A stretch of DNA of 64,000 nt from Seohaeicola sp024304985 (GTDB lineage Bacteria; Pseudomonadota; Alphaproteobacteria; Rhodobacterales; Rhodobacteraceae): NCBI RefSeq assembly GCF_028802875.1, contig NZ_JARAMP010000019.1, positions 19,871 through 83,870 on the forward strand. Direction: 5' to 3'. The notes beneath the pieces are model-generated. The model was not told the origin of the DNA and did no database searches. It worked only from the letters and a program-made list of their open reading frames with translations. Within the stretch, counting starts at the first letter, position 1. The number at the start of each line of letters is the position of its first letter. Shown here in pieces: positions 49,683-58,829 of the stretch. A program made the position numbers and the translations under genes.

Positions 49683-50666
49683 CTACTCGGCTGCGATCTT
49701 GCGCGCGCGGCGCTTCTCGGCATGGGCAAGGGCCGCTTCGCGCACCCAGGCGCCATCATCCCAGGCTTTCTTGCGGGCCTTGATCCGGTCCTTGGCCATC
49801 GGCCCATGACCCTTGACCACGCGCCAGAACTCGTCCCAGTCGATGGGGCCGTGATCGTAGCCGCCCTTGTCCTCGTTCCATTTCAGGTCCGGGTCGGGTA
49901 TCGTAAGGCCAAGGTATTCCGCCTGCGGCACTGTCGCGTCGATGAATTTCTGGCGCAGCTCGTCATTGGTGAAACGCTTGATCTTCCACGCCATGGATTG
50001 ATCCGAATGCTGGCTGTCGGCATCATGCGGGCCGAACATCATCAGCGACGGCCACCACCAACGGTTCAGGCTGTCCTGCGCCATCGCCTTTTGTTCAGGG
50101 GTGCCCTGTGCCAGGGTCATCACGATTTCGTAACCCTGACGCTGGTGAAAACTCTCTTCCTTGCAGACCCGAATCATGGCGCGGGCATAGGGGCCAAAGG
50201 AACAACGGCAGAGCGGGATCTGGTTCATGATCGCCGCGCCATCGACTAGCCAGCCGATCGTTCCCATGTCCGCCCAACTCAGCGTGGGGTAGTTGAAGAT
50301 CGACGAGTACTTGGCCTTGCCGGACAGCAACTCCTCGGTCATCTCCTCTCGGCTGACGCCCAGTGTTTCGGCGGCAGAGTAAAGATAGAGACCATGGCCA
50401 CCTTCGTCCTGCACCTTGGCCAACAGGGCGGCCTTGCGGCGCAGGCTGGGCGCGCGGGTGATCCAGTTGCCCTCGGGCAGCATCCCCACGATCTCGGAAT
50501 GGGCGTGCTGGCCGATCTGGCGGACCAGCGTGCGACGATACCCTTCGGGCATCTCGTCCTTGGGTTCGATTTTTTCCTCGGCATCAATGCGCTTCTGGAA
50601 GCGGGCCAGAAATTCGGGCGTTTCCTCGGTCCTGTTGTCGGCACCGATCAGTCCTTGAGAGTACAT
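49683..50666 (-). CDS. paaA: Phenylacetyl-CoA epoxidase catalytic subunit PaaA
   Basis: 327 residues from ATG 50666 behind GGAGGA. The diiron ligands fit EIVGMLPEGNWI, AKVQDEGGHGLYLYSAAETL and RVCKEESFHQRQGYEIVMTL (E-x2-H pairs). It inserts oxygen in phenylacetyl-CoA to give the 1,2-epoxide. First gene of the paa operon; a large palindrome lies in its promoter. Confidence 0.95.
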   Translation of the reverse strand: MYSQGLIGADNRTEETPEFLARFQKRIDAEEKIEPKDEMPEGYRRTLVRQIGQHAHSEIVGMLPEGNWITRAPSLRRKAALLAKVQDEGGHGLYLYSAAETLGVSREEMTEELLSGKAKYSSIFNYPTLSWADMGTIGWLVDGAAIMNQIPLCRCSFGPYARAMIRVCKEESFHQRQGYEIVMTLAQGTPEQKAMAQDSLNRWWWPSLMMFGPHDADSQHSDQSMAWKIKRFTNDELRQKFIDATVPQAEYLGLTIPDPDLKWNEDKGGYDHGPIDWDEFWRVVKGHGPMAKDRIKARKKAWDDGAWVREAALAHAEKRRARKIAAE

Positions 50667-50699
50667 GGAAGGCTCCTCCGTTCGCTTCACATGTTATAA

Positions 50700-50735
50700 G
50701 TTACAAAAACAGAATATCAAAGCGTTTTTTGTAAC
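50700..50735. promoter_or_regulatory. Inverted repeat in the paaA/SDR divergent promoter
   Basis: GTTACAAAAA (50700-50709) and TTTTTGTAAC (50726-50735), spaced by 16 bp, 34 bp upstream of the paaA start. A likely operator for a phenylacetate-responsive repressor (PaaR/PaaX role). No regulator gene is present in the window. Confidence 0.65.
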
Positions 50736-50772
50736 ACTTGCTTTCCACAAGATGCAGACACATTTATCGCGG

Positions 50773-51630
50773 ATGGACAAAACACTGCTTTCCTTTGGAC
50801 ATGGTTACTCGGCCCGTGCTCTTGCGCGGCGGCTGCTGCCGCAGGGCTGGACCGTGTTTGGCACGACCCGTAACCCCGACAAGGCGCGCGCCTTGAAGGC
50901 CGAAGGGATCACCCCGATTCTCTGGCCGAATGGTGATTTGCGCAGCGCTCTTTCGAAGGCCAGTCATATTCTGACCTCCGCAGGCCCGGAAGCCGAGGGC
51001 GATCCGGTGCTGGCGCTACTGCGCGACCAGATCAGCCGCGCCGCACCCCGTCTGACATGGGTTGGCTATCTGTCCACGACCGGCGTTTATGGCGATCACG
51101 CCGGCGATTGGGTGGATGAGGAAACGCCCCTGACCCCATCGACCAAACGCGGCCTGATGCGGCTTGAGGCCGAACAGGCATGGCAATCCATTCCCGGGTT
51201 GCCGCTGCACATCTTTCGGCTTGCGGGGATCTATGGCCCGGGTCGAGGCCCGTTCGAGAAGGTCCGCAACGGAACCGCCCGGCGGATCATCAAACCTGGT
51301 CAGGTGTTCAGCCGGATCCATGTGGATGACATCGCGCAGGTTCTGGAAGCCTCGATCAAAAAGCCCAACCCCGGCCGTGCCTATAACCTCTGCGACGATG
51401 ATCCTGCCCCACCGCAGGACGTGATCGGCTATGCCGCTGAACTGCTGGGCCTGCCCCTGCCACCGGAAGTGCCCTTCGACCAAGCGGAACTGACTCCGAT
51501 GGCCCGCAGCTTTTATGCCGAAAGCAAAAGGGTGCGGAACGACCGGATCAAGACTGAACTTGGCGTGAGTTTGATCCACCCTGATTATCGCCACGGCCTG
51601 CCCGCCCTTCTGTCCGAGGAAAATGCGTGA
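50773..51630 (+). CDS. NAD-dependent epimerase/SDR family protein (YeeZ-like)
   Basis: 285 residues from ATG 50773 (ATG 50752 possible). The extended-SDR Rossmann start LLSFGHGYSARALARRL has the atypical glycine loop of YeeZ-type proteins. YLSTTGVYGDHAGDWVDE and IFRLAGIYGPGRGPFEKV follow. The YxxxK pair is not obvious. It overlaps exoD by 4 bp. Substrate unknown. Confidence 0.8.
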   Translation: MDKTLLSFGHGYSARALARRLLPQGWTVFGTTRNPDKARALKAEGITPILWPNGDLRSALSKASHILTSAGPEAEGDPVLALLRDQISRAAPRLTWVGYLSTTGVYGDHAGDWVDEETPLTPSTKRGLMRLEAEQAWQSIPGLPLHIFRLAGIYGPGRGPFEKVRNGTARRIIKPGQVFSRIHVDDIAQVLEASIKKPNPGRAYNLCDDDPAPPQDVIGYAAELLGLPLPPEVPFDQAELTPMARSFYAESKRVRNDRIKTELGVSLIHPDYRHGLPALLSEENA

Positions 51631-52259
51631 ACTCGCTTTCGCCACTGACGCCAGCACCCGATGACACTGTGACCGCCGTTCCGCTGTCGCTGACCGGATT
51701 GCTCGCGGCGATCCGTCCCCAAGATCATGAGGACGCGGTGACACTGGGAGAAATCCTGTCGCGCATCGGTCAGCGATCTTTTGCGGCCACGTTGATGGTA
51801 ATCGGATTGCTGATGGTATCGCCCCTGTCTGCCATCCCGTTCCTGCCTTCGTTGGTGGCCATCGTGATCCTGCTGATTGCGGGGCAGGCCATCATTGGAC
51901 GTCATCACCTGTGGCTTCCCGAGTTTCTGACCCGGCGCCGGATCTCGGCTGAAAAACTGCGGCGGGCGCTTGATACCTTGACCCGGCCTGCGGCATGGAT
52001 CGACGCGCATCGTAGCGGGCGGTGGGTGATCCTCACACAATGGCCGATCTCGTCCCTGGCCTATGTTGTGATCATCGTCATCGCCTTGACTTGGCCGCCG
52101 CTCTCCTTCGTGCCCTTCTCGACCACGCTCAGCGCAGTGGGCATGTCGCTGTTGGCCGCCGGACAGACCCTGAAGGACGGCATCTTCGTTTTGCTGGGCT
52201 ATGCCTATCTTGCACTGCTTGTGACGGGGGTCAGCGTGGCGGTCGCCGGCGTGCTCTGA
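51627..52259 (+). CDS. exoD: Exopolysaccharide synthesis protein ExoD family
   Basis: 210 residues. ExoD segments are VTLGEILSRIGQRSFAATLM near 38-57, SPLSAIPFLPSLVAIVILLI, and a basic RRRISAEKLRRAL before LDTLTRPAAWIDAHRSGRW. Four to five membrane helices. Rhizobial ExoD affects polysaccharide output and alkali tolerance; its mechanism is unknown. Confidence 0.85.
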   Translation: MNSLSPLTPAPDDTVTAVPLSLTGLLAAIRPQDHEDAVTLGEILSRIGQRSFAATLMVIGLLMVSPLSAIPFLPSLVAIVILLIAGQAIIGRHHLWLPEFLTRRRISAEKLRRALDTLTRPAAWIDAHRSGRWVILTQWPISSLAYVVIIVIALTWPPLSFVPFSTTLSAVGMSLLAAGQTLKDGIFVLLGYAYLALLVTGVSVAVAGVL

Positions 52260-52264
52260 ACGGG

Positions 52265-54190
52265 TCAGCCGCGACGTGCCAGCACCTCGACCCCCAGCAC
52301 GTGCAGAACCTTTGCCTCGATATCGGCGGCGTTCAATCCAGCGGTGGCATACATGTCCTCTGGGCTGGACTGGTCAATGAATGTATCCGGCAGAACCATC
52401 GACCGGAAACGCAATCCCGTGTCGAAGACGCCTTCATCCGCCAAAAGCTGCGCCACATGGCTCCCGAAACCGCCGACCGCGCCCTCTTCGATCGTGATCA
52501 GCGCCTCGTGATCTGCTGCCAGTTGCAGGATCAGGTCGCGGTCCAGCGGCTTCGCAAAGCGGGCATCGGCCACAGTAGGCGTGATGCCCCGCGCGGACAG
52601 AGCCTCGCAGGCGGTCATCACCTCGGAGAGACGGGTGCCGAAAGACAGGATTGCCACGCGCTTGCCTTGCTGGATCATGCGGCCCTTGCCGATCTCCAGC
52701 GGCTCGCCCCGTTCCGGCATGGTTACGCCTGTGCCGTCGCCGCGCGGAAAGCGGAAGGCTATGGGGCCATCGTCATGCGCGGCGGCGGTCGCGACCATAT
52801 GGACCAGTTCCGCCTCATCCGCAGCCGCCATTACGACGAATCCCGGTAGATTAGATAGAAACGCCACATCAAAAGCCCCGGCATGCGTGGCTCCGTCGGC
52901 GCCCACCAGACCCGCCCGGTCGATGGCAAATCGCACAGGAAGCCGCTGGATCGCCACATCATGCACAACCTGATCGTAACCGCGTTGCAGGAAAGTGGAA
53001 TACATCGCACAGAAGGGGCGCATTCCCCCCGCGGCCAATGCGGCCGAGAATGTCACGCCGTGCTGTTCCGCGATTCCCACATCGAAGCACCGCGAGGAGT
53101 AACGTTCGGCGAACAGGTTCAGCCCGGTGCCATCGGGCATGGCCGCCGTGACCGCACAAATCCGGCTGTCGCGCGACGCCTGATCCAGCAAAGCCCGTGC
53201 GAACACCGAGGTGTAGCTGGGTGCGTTCGATGGTGTCTTCTTCTGCTCGCCGGTCAGCACATCGAACTTGGCAGTGGCGTGACCTTTATCCCGCGCCGCT
53301 TCAGCCGGGGCATAGCCTTTGCCCTTCTTGGTAATCACATGGATCAGCATCGGCCCGGTCGCGCGCGCCTTGACCGTCCGCAGCACAGGCAGAAGCTGGT
53401 CCAGATCATGCCCGTCGATGGGGCCGACATAGGAAAAGCCCAGCGCCTCGAACAAGGTGCCCCCGACGGCAAACCCCTTGAGAAGATCCTTGGCACGTTT
53501 CGCACCGTCACGGAACGGTGGCGGCAAGAGGCTTACCGCGCCCTTGGCGGCGGCCTTGAATTCCTGAAACGGTTCGCCTGCGTAAAGACGGCTGAGATAG
53601 GATGACAACGCGCCGACGGGCGGGGCAATCGACATCTCGTTATCGTTCAGGATCACGAAGAGCCGCTTTTTCAGGTGGCCCGCATTGTTCATCGCCTCAA
53701 AGGCCATGCCCGCCGACATCGACCCGTCACCGATCACGGCAATCGCATCGCCCAACCCGCTGTCGATACTGCCACCCAGATCACGCGCCACCGCAAAGCC
53801 AAGCGCCGCGCTGATCGAGGTGGAGCTGTGGGCCGCTCCAAAGGGATCGAAGGGGGATTCGCTACGCTTGGTGAAACCGGACAGCCCACCCTTCTGACGC
53901 AGAGTACGGATGCGGTCGCGCCGTCCGGTCAGGATCTTGTGCGGATAGCATTGATGCCCGACATCCCAGATCAGCTTGTCGCGCGGTGTGTCGAACACAG
54001 CATGAAGCGCCACAGTCAGTTCAACCACACCCAGCCCCGCGCCCAGATGGCCGCCGGTGACGGACACGGCCGACACAGTCTCGGCGCGCAATTCGTCTGC
54101 GATCTGATGCAACTCGGCATCCGAAAACTGCTTGAGGTCGGATGGCAGGTTCACCTGATCCAGCAGGGGAGTATGGGGTCTGTCGGTCAT
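52265..54190 (-). CDS. dxs: 1-deoxy-D-xylulose-5-phosphate synthase
   Basis: 641 residues from ATG 54190, after GGAGG. Motifs: GGHLGAGLGVVELTVALH, FGAAHSSTSISAALGFAV, TPP-binding VIGDGSMSAGMAFEAMNNAG, and AEQHGVTFSAALAAGG. First step of the MEP isoprenoid pathway (pyruvate plus glyceraldehyde-3-phosphate). Followed upstream in the operon order by xseB and ispA, the usual xseB-ispA-dxs set. Confidence 0.96.
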   Translation of the reverse strand: MTDRPHTPLLDQVNLPSDLKQFSDAELHQIADELRAETVSAVSVTGGHLGAGLGVVELTVALHAVFDTPRDKLIWDVGHQCYPHKILTGRRDRIRTLRQKGGLSGFTKRSESPFDPFGAAHSSTSISAALGFAVARDLGGSIDSGLGDAIAVIGDGSMSAGMAFEAMNNAGHLKKRLFVILNDNEMSIAPPVGALSSYLSRLYAGEPFQEFKAAAKGAVSLLPPPFRDGAKRAKDLLKGFAVGGTLFEALGFSYVGPIDGHDLDQLLPVLRTVKARATGPMLIHVITKKGKGYAPAEAARDKGHATAKFDVLTGEQKKTPSNAPSYTSVFARALLDQASRDSRICAVTAAMPDGTGLNLFAERYSSRCFDVGIAEQHGVTFSAALAAGGMRPFCAMYSTFLQRGYDQVVHDVAIQRLPVRFAIDRAGLVGADGATHAGAFDVAFLSNLPGFVVMAAADEAELVHMVATAAAHDDGPIAFRFPRGDGTGVTMPERGEPLEIGKGRMIQQGKRVAILSFGTRLSEVMTACEALSARGITPTVADARFAKPLDRDLILQLAADHEALITIEEGAVGGFGSHVAQLLADEGVFDTGLRFRSMVLPDTFIDQSSPEDMYATAGLNAADIEAKVLHVLGVEVLARRG

Positions 54191-54217
54191 CTTTGACCCC
54201 TCCGGGGGTGTCACGTC

Positions 54218-55084
54218 TCAGCTGTCGCGCGAGATAACGAAGCGCGCCGCATCCCGCAAGTTTTCCGCACTGACGCCGTAAGGGTCCAGCGCGACAATCG
54301 CCTCATCCACCAAGGCCTGCGCACGGGCCTTTGCTCCGTCCAGCCCCAGAAGCGAGACGAACGTTGCCTTGCCGGCCTCGGCATCCTTGTGCAGGCGCTT
54401 GCCTGCGGCACCCTCGTCTCCGGTGACATCAAGAATGTCGTCGGCAATCTGGAACGCAAGGCCAAGGGCCTGCGCATAGTGCCGCAGCGGTCTTGGATCG
54501 GCCCGCGCCATCAGCGGTCCTGCCGTGGCGGACCATCGGATCAGCGCCCCTGTCTTGCCGTCCTGCAAGGCGATGATCTGATCCAGCGTCAACGGTGTTT
54601 CAGCGGTCTCGGCGGCAATATCCAGAGCTTGCCCCAGCACCATACCCTGCGCTCCCGCCGACTGTGCCATGGTCAACACAAGATCGGCGCGCACAGCCGC
54701 ATCGGGGTGGCAGTCCGCGCGGGCCAGACATTCGAAAGCCAGTGTTTGCAGAGCATCGCCCGTCAGAACGGCTGTTCCCTCGTCCCATGTCACATGCACT
54801 GTGGGGCGCCCCCGGCGCAGGTCGTCATCATCCATACAGGGCAGATCATCATGGACAAGGCTATAGGCGTGGATCATCTCGATCGCCGCCGCAGGCCATA
54901 TCGCATGGGCCGCGTCCACCCCGTGGAGCCGGGCGCTTTCCATGACCAGAAAGGCGCGCAGACGTTTACCCCCCTGACAGGTATAGCGCATGGCATCCGC
55001 AATCTGACCCTCCAGCGGGGCCATGACGGCATCCAGATGCGCCTGCACCTGTGTTGCCACCTCATCCAGTCTGGCGCGGAACAC
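54218..55084 (-). CDS. ispA: Farnesyl/geranyl diphosphate synthase
   Basis: 288 residues. First Asp-rich motif is in LVHDDLPCMDDDDLRRGRP near 79-97 and the second in LAFQIADDILDVTGD near 215. GGKRLRAFLVM binds isopentenyl diphosphate. Makes the C15 precursor for quinones and undecaprenol. Abuts xseB (no gap). Confidence 0.93.
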   Translation of the reverse strand: MFRARLDEVATQVQAHLDAVMAPLEGQIADAMRYTCQGGKRLRAFLVMESARLHGVDAAHAIWPAAAIEMIHAYSLVHDDLPCMDDDDLRRGRPTVHVTWDEGTAVLTGDALQTLAFECLARADCHPDAAVRADLVLTMAQSAGAQGMVLGQALDIAAETAETPLTLDQIIALQDGKTGALIRWSATAGPLMARADPRPLRHYAQALGLAFQIADDILDVTGDEGAAGKRLHKDAEAGKATFVSLLGLDGAKARAQALVDEAIVALDPYGVSAENLRDAARFVISRDS

Positions 55085-55327
55085 TTACAGACCTTCGACC
55101 GGCTTCACGCCTACAGGCTGGCCGTCGCCATCCAGTGTGATCGCGGCGACCTTCTCCTCGGCTTCCTTGAGCTTGGCCTCGCAGCGCTTCTTCAGTTCCG
55201 CACCACGCTCATAGAGTTTGATGGACTGTTCCAGCGCCACGTCGCCACGTTCAAGCTGGCCGACCACGGTCTCCAACTCCTTCATCGCCTCTTCGAAGCT
55301 CATCTCGGATACGGGCCGTTCGGTCAT
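55085..55327 (-). CDS. xseB: Exodeoxyribonuclease VII small subunit
   Basis: 80 residues from ATG 55327. The short helical hairpin MSFEEAMKELETVVGQLERG and LEQSIKLYERGAELKKRCEA is characteristic. Forms the small subunit of ExoVII with XseA, encoded elsewhere. First gene of xseB-ispA-dxs. Confidence 0.92.
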   Translation of the reverse strand: MTERPVSEMSFEEAMKELETVVGQLERGDVALEQSIKLYERGAELKKRCEAKLKEAEEKVAAITLDGDGQPVGVKPVEGL

Positions 55328-55408
55328 GCAATCCTCGCTCTGTCTGCTTGCCAGGACCATAGCGACGCGCCGGGGCCTGTTCAACCGCGCAGCATGGCGT
55401 CCGGGCCC

Positions 55409-56422
55409 ATGATTGCCGTTGACCGTCAATGGGCTTCCCAGCATCTTCGGGTCATGCATCACCTGACCCCAAAAGCACGACAGGACCCGACCGCCGCCAC
55501 TGCGGCGCAACAGTATCTGGCGGCTCTTTTAGCGGCTGATCCTGTTCTGGCGGGCAGTGCTGCGGCGCAGGTATTGCGTCTGGTGCCCGGACGGCGGGCG
55601 ATTCTGTCCGGGCAGTTCAACGGTCAACCCGCCGTGTTCCGCCTGTCGCTGCATCCCGAGGAAACCAAGGCTTTTGCCACCGCATGGCAGGAGCTGACAC
55701 GCGCCCACGCCCATATGTCCGATGGCACGCATCGCACTGTCACGCCTCTGGCGCTGGCAGCAGAGGGTCAGGTCATGGTGCTGGAACAGGCGCCGGGCAC
55801 GCCGCTTCTGGATCTGCTCTGGTCGCTGGAGCCTGAAGTGCGAACAAGGCAGATGCAGCCCGCCGCCATCTGGCTGCGCCGCTACACCGCCCCGACCGAG
55901 GCGATGACGCCAATCAATCGTGGCCCGTGGCGCAACTGGGCCGAGGCTGCGCTGGCCAAGCAGACACATGTCCCGCTGCTCGCTGTCGAGACGCAGGTGT
56001 TTCAGAAGATGAAGCACCTTTCGCGGCAGCTTCGGGACTATACGGACTGGCGCACGGCCATCTGCCATGGGGATTTCCACCCCAACAACCTGATCGTCGC
56101 GGGGGATCGCCTGACCGGGATCGACCTTGGTGGGTCGAACCGTACGCCCATTTACCGCGACATGGCACGGTTCCTGACCCATATGGCGCGGCGCGGGATG
56201 GTTCCATCAGGCCAGCGCCGATTTGGTGTGGATGCCGTGGCCTTTGATGCCTTTGTCAACGCTTTCGATCTCTCACCGGCTGAGGCGACGCTGCATCTGC
56301 CCTACTTGATCTGCTACGAAACTCTGGTCCGCGTCGAGCATCCCGATATGCCCGCCGCCCGTATCAGGCACGGGGTCGCTTTGGCGGAAACGCTTCTTGA
56401 GGATCTGCGGCAGGTCGTGTGA
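55409..56422 (+). CDS. Aminoglycoside phosphotransferase-fold kinase
   Basis: 337 residues from ATG 55409; ATG 55454 is an alternative. A protein-kinase-like APH domain: VLEQAPGTPLLDLLW hinge, catalytic loop ICHGDFHPNNLIV (Asp base), and LTGIDLGGSNRTPIYRDMAR (magnesium Asp). Relatives phosphorylate choline, homoserine, sugars or aminoglycosides. Nothing indicates drug resistance here; the housekeeping setting suggests a metabolite kinase. Confidence 0.75.
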   Translation: MIAVDRQWASQHLRVMHHLTPKARQDPTAATAAQQYLAALLAADPVLAGSAAAQVLRLVPGRRAILSGQFNGQPAVFRLSLHPEETKAFATAWQELTRAHAHMSDGTHRTVTPLALAAEGQVMVLEQAPGTPLLDLLWSLEPEVRTRQMQPAAIWLRRYTAPTEAMTPINRGPWRNWAEAALAKQTHVPLLAVETQVFQKMKHLSRQLRDYTDWRTAICHGDFHPNNLIVAGDRLTGIDLGGSNRTPIYRDMARFLTHMARRGMVPSGQRRFGVDAVAFDAFVNAFDLSPAEATLHLPYLICYETLVRVEHPDMPAARIRHGVALAETLLEDLRQVV

Positions 56423-56428
56423 CCCTGA

Positions 56429-57361
56429 TCAGGCGCTGTGCTCCATCAACACCTCGACATGGGCCGCGACCGAGGCTGCCAGCGCGTCAAGATCATAGCC
56501 CCCTTCAAGCACCGACACGAGCCGCCCTTGGCACATCTCATCCGCAAGATCGCACAACCGCGCCGTCAACCAAGCGAAATCCGCGGTCTCCCAGCGCAAC
56601 TGTGCCAAAGGGTCGGCGCGATGCGCGTCAAATCCCGCCGAGACAAGGATCAGATCGGGCTTGAGCGCCCGCAAGATCGGAAAGACGCGCCCTTCATAGG
56701 CGGCGCGCATCGTTGCACCTCCGCTGTCGGGCTCCAGCGGGATGTTGAAGATCGTATCATGGGCGCCCCGCTCGTGTTCCGCGCCAGTGCCCGGCCAGAG
56801 TGGCGACTGATGCGACGAGAAAAACACGGCGCGCGGCTCATCCCACAACAGATCCTGCGTGCCGTTGCCGTGATGCACATCGAAATCCACAACGGCGACG
56901 CGCGCGAGACCGTGATGATCCAGAGCATGTTTCGCGGCGATTGCAACCGTGCCAAACAGGCAAAAGCCCATCGGTGTCTCACGTTCCGCATGATGTCCCG
57001 GCGGGCGCGCCGCGACGAAGGCGTTGCCAACCTCTCCCCCCACGACGGCATCAACAGCCGCAATGGCACCGCCCACGGCGTGGCGCGCGGCGGCGACAGA
57101 GCCGGGGGACATATGCGTGTCGGCATCCAGTTGTCGCCAGCCCGTTGCAGGTTCTGCTGCCACGATCCGGTCGATATAGGCTTGCGGATGACAACGCCGC
57201 AGCGCCACATCATCAGCGGCTGGTGCCTCTGCCCGCGCGAGGGTCGAAAAACGAGCGTCGGCCAAGGCGCGCTCGACATAGGCGATCCGCGCCACCTGTT
57301 CGGGATGGCCCGGCGGGGTGACATGCCCCGCGAACGCCGGATGTGTCCAAAGTCCCGTTGT
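56429..57361 (-). CDS. Histone deacetylase-like/acetylpolyamine amidohydrolase family protein
   Basis: 310 residues from ATG 57361. Zinc hydrolase motifs: ARPPGHHAERETPMGFCLFG near 130-149 (paired active His), VAVVDFDVHHGNGTQDLLW (Asp and His zinc ligands), and SAGFDAHRADPLAQL. In bacteria such enzymes deacetylate polyamines or small amides. Substrate not assignable. Convergent with the kinase gene. Confidence 0.87.
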   Translation of the reverse strand, partial: TTGLWTHPAFAGHVTPPGHPEQVARIAYVERALADARFSTLARAEAPAADDVALRRCHPQAYIDRIVAAEPATGWRQLDADTHMSPGSVAAARHAVGGAIAAVDAVVGGEVGNAFVAARPPGHHAERETPMGFCLFGTVAIAAKHALDHHGLARVAVVDFDVHHGNGTQDLLWDEPRAVFFSSHQSPLWPGTGAEHERGAHDTIFNIPLEPDSGGATMRAAYEGRVFPILRALKPDLILVSAGFDAHRADPLAQLRWETADFAWLTARLCDLADEMCQGRLVSVLEGGYDLDALAASVAAHVEVLMEHSA

Positions 57362-57421
57362 CATCGCCCGCAGCGTCCTTTCATCGTTCTGCAAATACTC
57401 AAGAGCTACAGATCCTGTGGA

Positions 57422-58123
57422 TCAATCCGGTGCCAGCATATATCCAGCCCCACGCACGGTCTGAAGATAGCGGGGTTGTTTCGGATCAGCCTCGATCTTG
57501 CGGCGCAGGCGGGTGATCTGCACATCCACGGCGCGTTCCTGGGCTTGATCGCGGTCTCGCCCCAGATCCTCGACCAGTTGCATGCGGCTGACGGCTTCGC
57601 CGGGTCGGGACGAGAAAATCCGCATCAGCTGCGCCTCGGTCGCAGTCAGACGGATCAGGCTTTCGCCTTGCCACATCTCGCCGCGCTCGATGTCATAGCG
57701 CACGGCCCCCATCTGCAACACCTTGGGCGCAGTGTTTACGGGCGCGGCCTCTGGCATGCGGCGCAGGATGGCATTGATCCGCAACAGCAGTTCTTTCGGC
57801 TCGAAAGGCTTGGCCAGATAGTCATCCGCACCCGCTTCAAGCCCGGTGATGCGATCTGCCGTTTCACCCTTCGCCGTCAACAGCAGGATAGGGGTCTGCA
57901 TTCTTTCACGCAGAGACCGGGTCAGGCTGACGCCATCCTCGCCCGGCATCATCACGTCCAGAACGATCAGGTCGAACTCAAGCCCGGACAGGATACGCCG
58001 CGCATGGGAGGCATCACGCGCTGCCGAAACCATGAAACCCTGTCGCATCAGGAATTTCTGCAACAGACTGCGAATTCTTTCGTCATCATCGACGATCAGC
58101 AGATGGGCGTCCTGACGACTCAT
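57422..58123 (-). CDS. petR: OmpR-family response regulator, PetR-like
   Basis: 233 residues. Receiver domain: IVDDDERIRSLLQKFL, phospho-Asp in LIVLDVMMPGEDG, and LAKPFEPKELLLRI. The winged helix has VSRMQLVEDLGRDRDQAQER and RTVRGAGYML. Overlaps the MarR gene by 4 bp. That pair, RR plus MarR, is the Rhodobacter petP-petR arrangement required for bc1 expression in R. capsulatus; the assignment rests on this pairing. No adjacent histidine kinase. Confidence 0.8.
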   Translation of the reverse strand: MSRQDAHLLIVDDDERIRSLLQKFLMRQGFMVSAARDASHARRILSGLEFDLIVLDVMMPGEDGVSLTRSLRERMQTPILLLTAKGETADRITGLEAGADDYLAKPFEPKELLLRINAILRRMPEAAPVNTAPKVLQMGAVRYDIERGEMWQGESLIRLTATEAQLMRIFSSRPGEAVSRMQLVEDLGRDRDQAQERAVDVQITRLRRKIEADPKQPRYLQTVRGAGYMLAPD

Positions 58124-58620
58124 GTCCCACTATCCTTCAAGACCTGATACTTTCGCCGCAGATCGTTATCCATCATGGCCTCAAGCACTTGCCGGAACCC
58201 TGCCACCGCCTGCGGGCCTGCAGCGCGATAGGCCGCGCGCATCCGGGCGCGCTGGGCGTCGGACAGTTTGCGCTCCAGCGCCTCACCCGCCTCGGTCAGA
58301 TACAGATGCCGTTCGCGCTTGTCGGATTTGCCTACCTTGCTCTCGACCAGTCCGTCCTCGACCAAGGTTCTCAAGACGCGATTCAACGACTGCTTCGTGA
58401 CACCCAGAAGGATCAGCAGATTGTTCACTGTTGTCCCCGGCGCACGGTTGATGAAATGGATGGCCCTGTGATGGGCGCGACCATAAGCCATGCCTGCAAG
58501 GATCCGATCAGGGTCGGCGGTAAATCCGCGATAGGCAAAGAACATTGCCTCGATCCCCTGCCGAAGTTGTTCGTCCGTGAGAAACAGAAGAGATTCACCG
58601 CCCGGCGCGTCTGACATCAT
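58120..58620 (-). CDS. petP: MarR-family regulator, PetP-like
   Basis: 166 residues. MarR winged helix: TVNNLLILLGVTKQSLNRVL (recognition helix) and LVESKVGKSDKRERHLYLTE (wing). Start at 58620 or the ATG one codon later. First gene of petPR. Two palindromes lie in the 209-bp space to ilvE and may be its own operators. Confidence 0.8.
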   Translation of the reverse strand: MMSDAPGGESLLFLTDEQLRQGIEAMFFAYRGFTADPDRILAGMAYGRAHHRAIHFINRAPGTTVNNLLILLGVTKQSLNRVLRTLVEDGLVESKVGKSDKRERHLYLTEAGEALERKLSDAQRARMRAAYRAAGPQAVAGFRQVLEAMMDNDLRRKYQVLKDSGT

Positions 58621-58681
58621 GCCTTCCCCCTTCGGTTCGGTATGGTAATGTTGCGTAATCCGCCACAGCCCGGGTTATCAG

Positions 58682-58783
58682 ACTGCCCGCTATTAGGGCA
58701 GTTTAAGTCAGTCTTGTTGACATTCCAAGACGTAACTGGTAGCGAATCGCAGTTTCCGCGCAACTTTATGTCCGAACCGGACA
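58682..58783. promoter_or_regulatory. Two palindromes in the petP/ilvE divergent region
   Basis: ACTGCCC-7 bp-GGGCAGT (58682-58702) and TGTCCG-AAC-CGGACA (58769-58783). The first is nearer petP, the second lies 46 bp before the ilvE start. Both are exact. Binding proteins unknown. Confidence 0.5.
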
Positions 58784-58829
58784 TTTTTGGCGCAACAAAC
58801 GCAAAGGGCGCAAGGTAGGGGAATGAAGC

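Noticed and set aside
54389..55408. N-terminal extension of the kinase frame through ispA and xseB
   Set aside because: The extension is antisense to two certain genes; the APH domain only needs the ATG at 55409.
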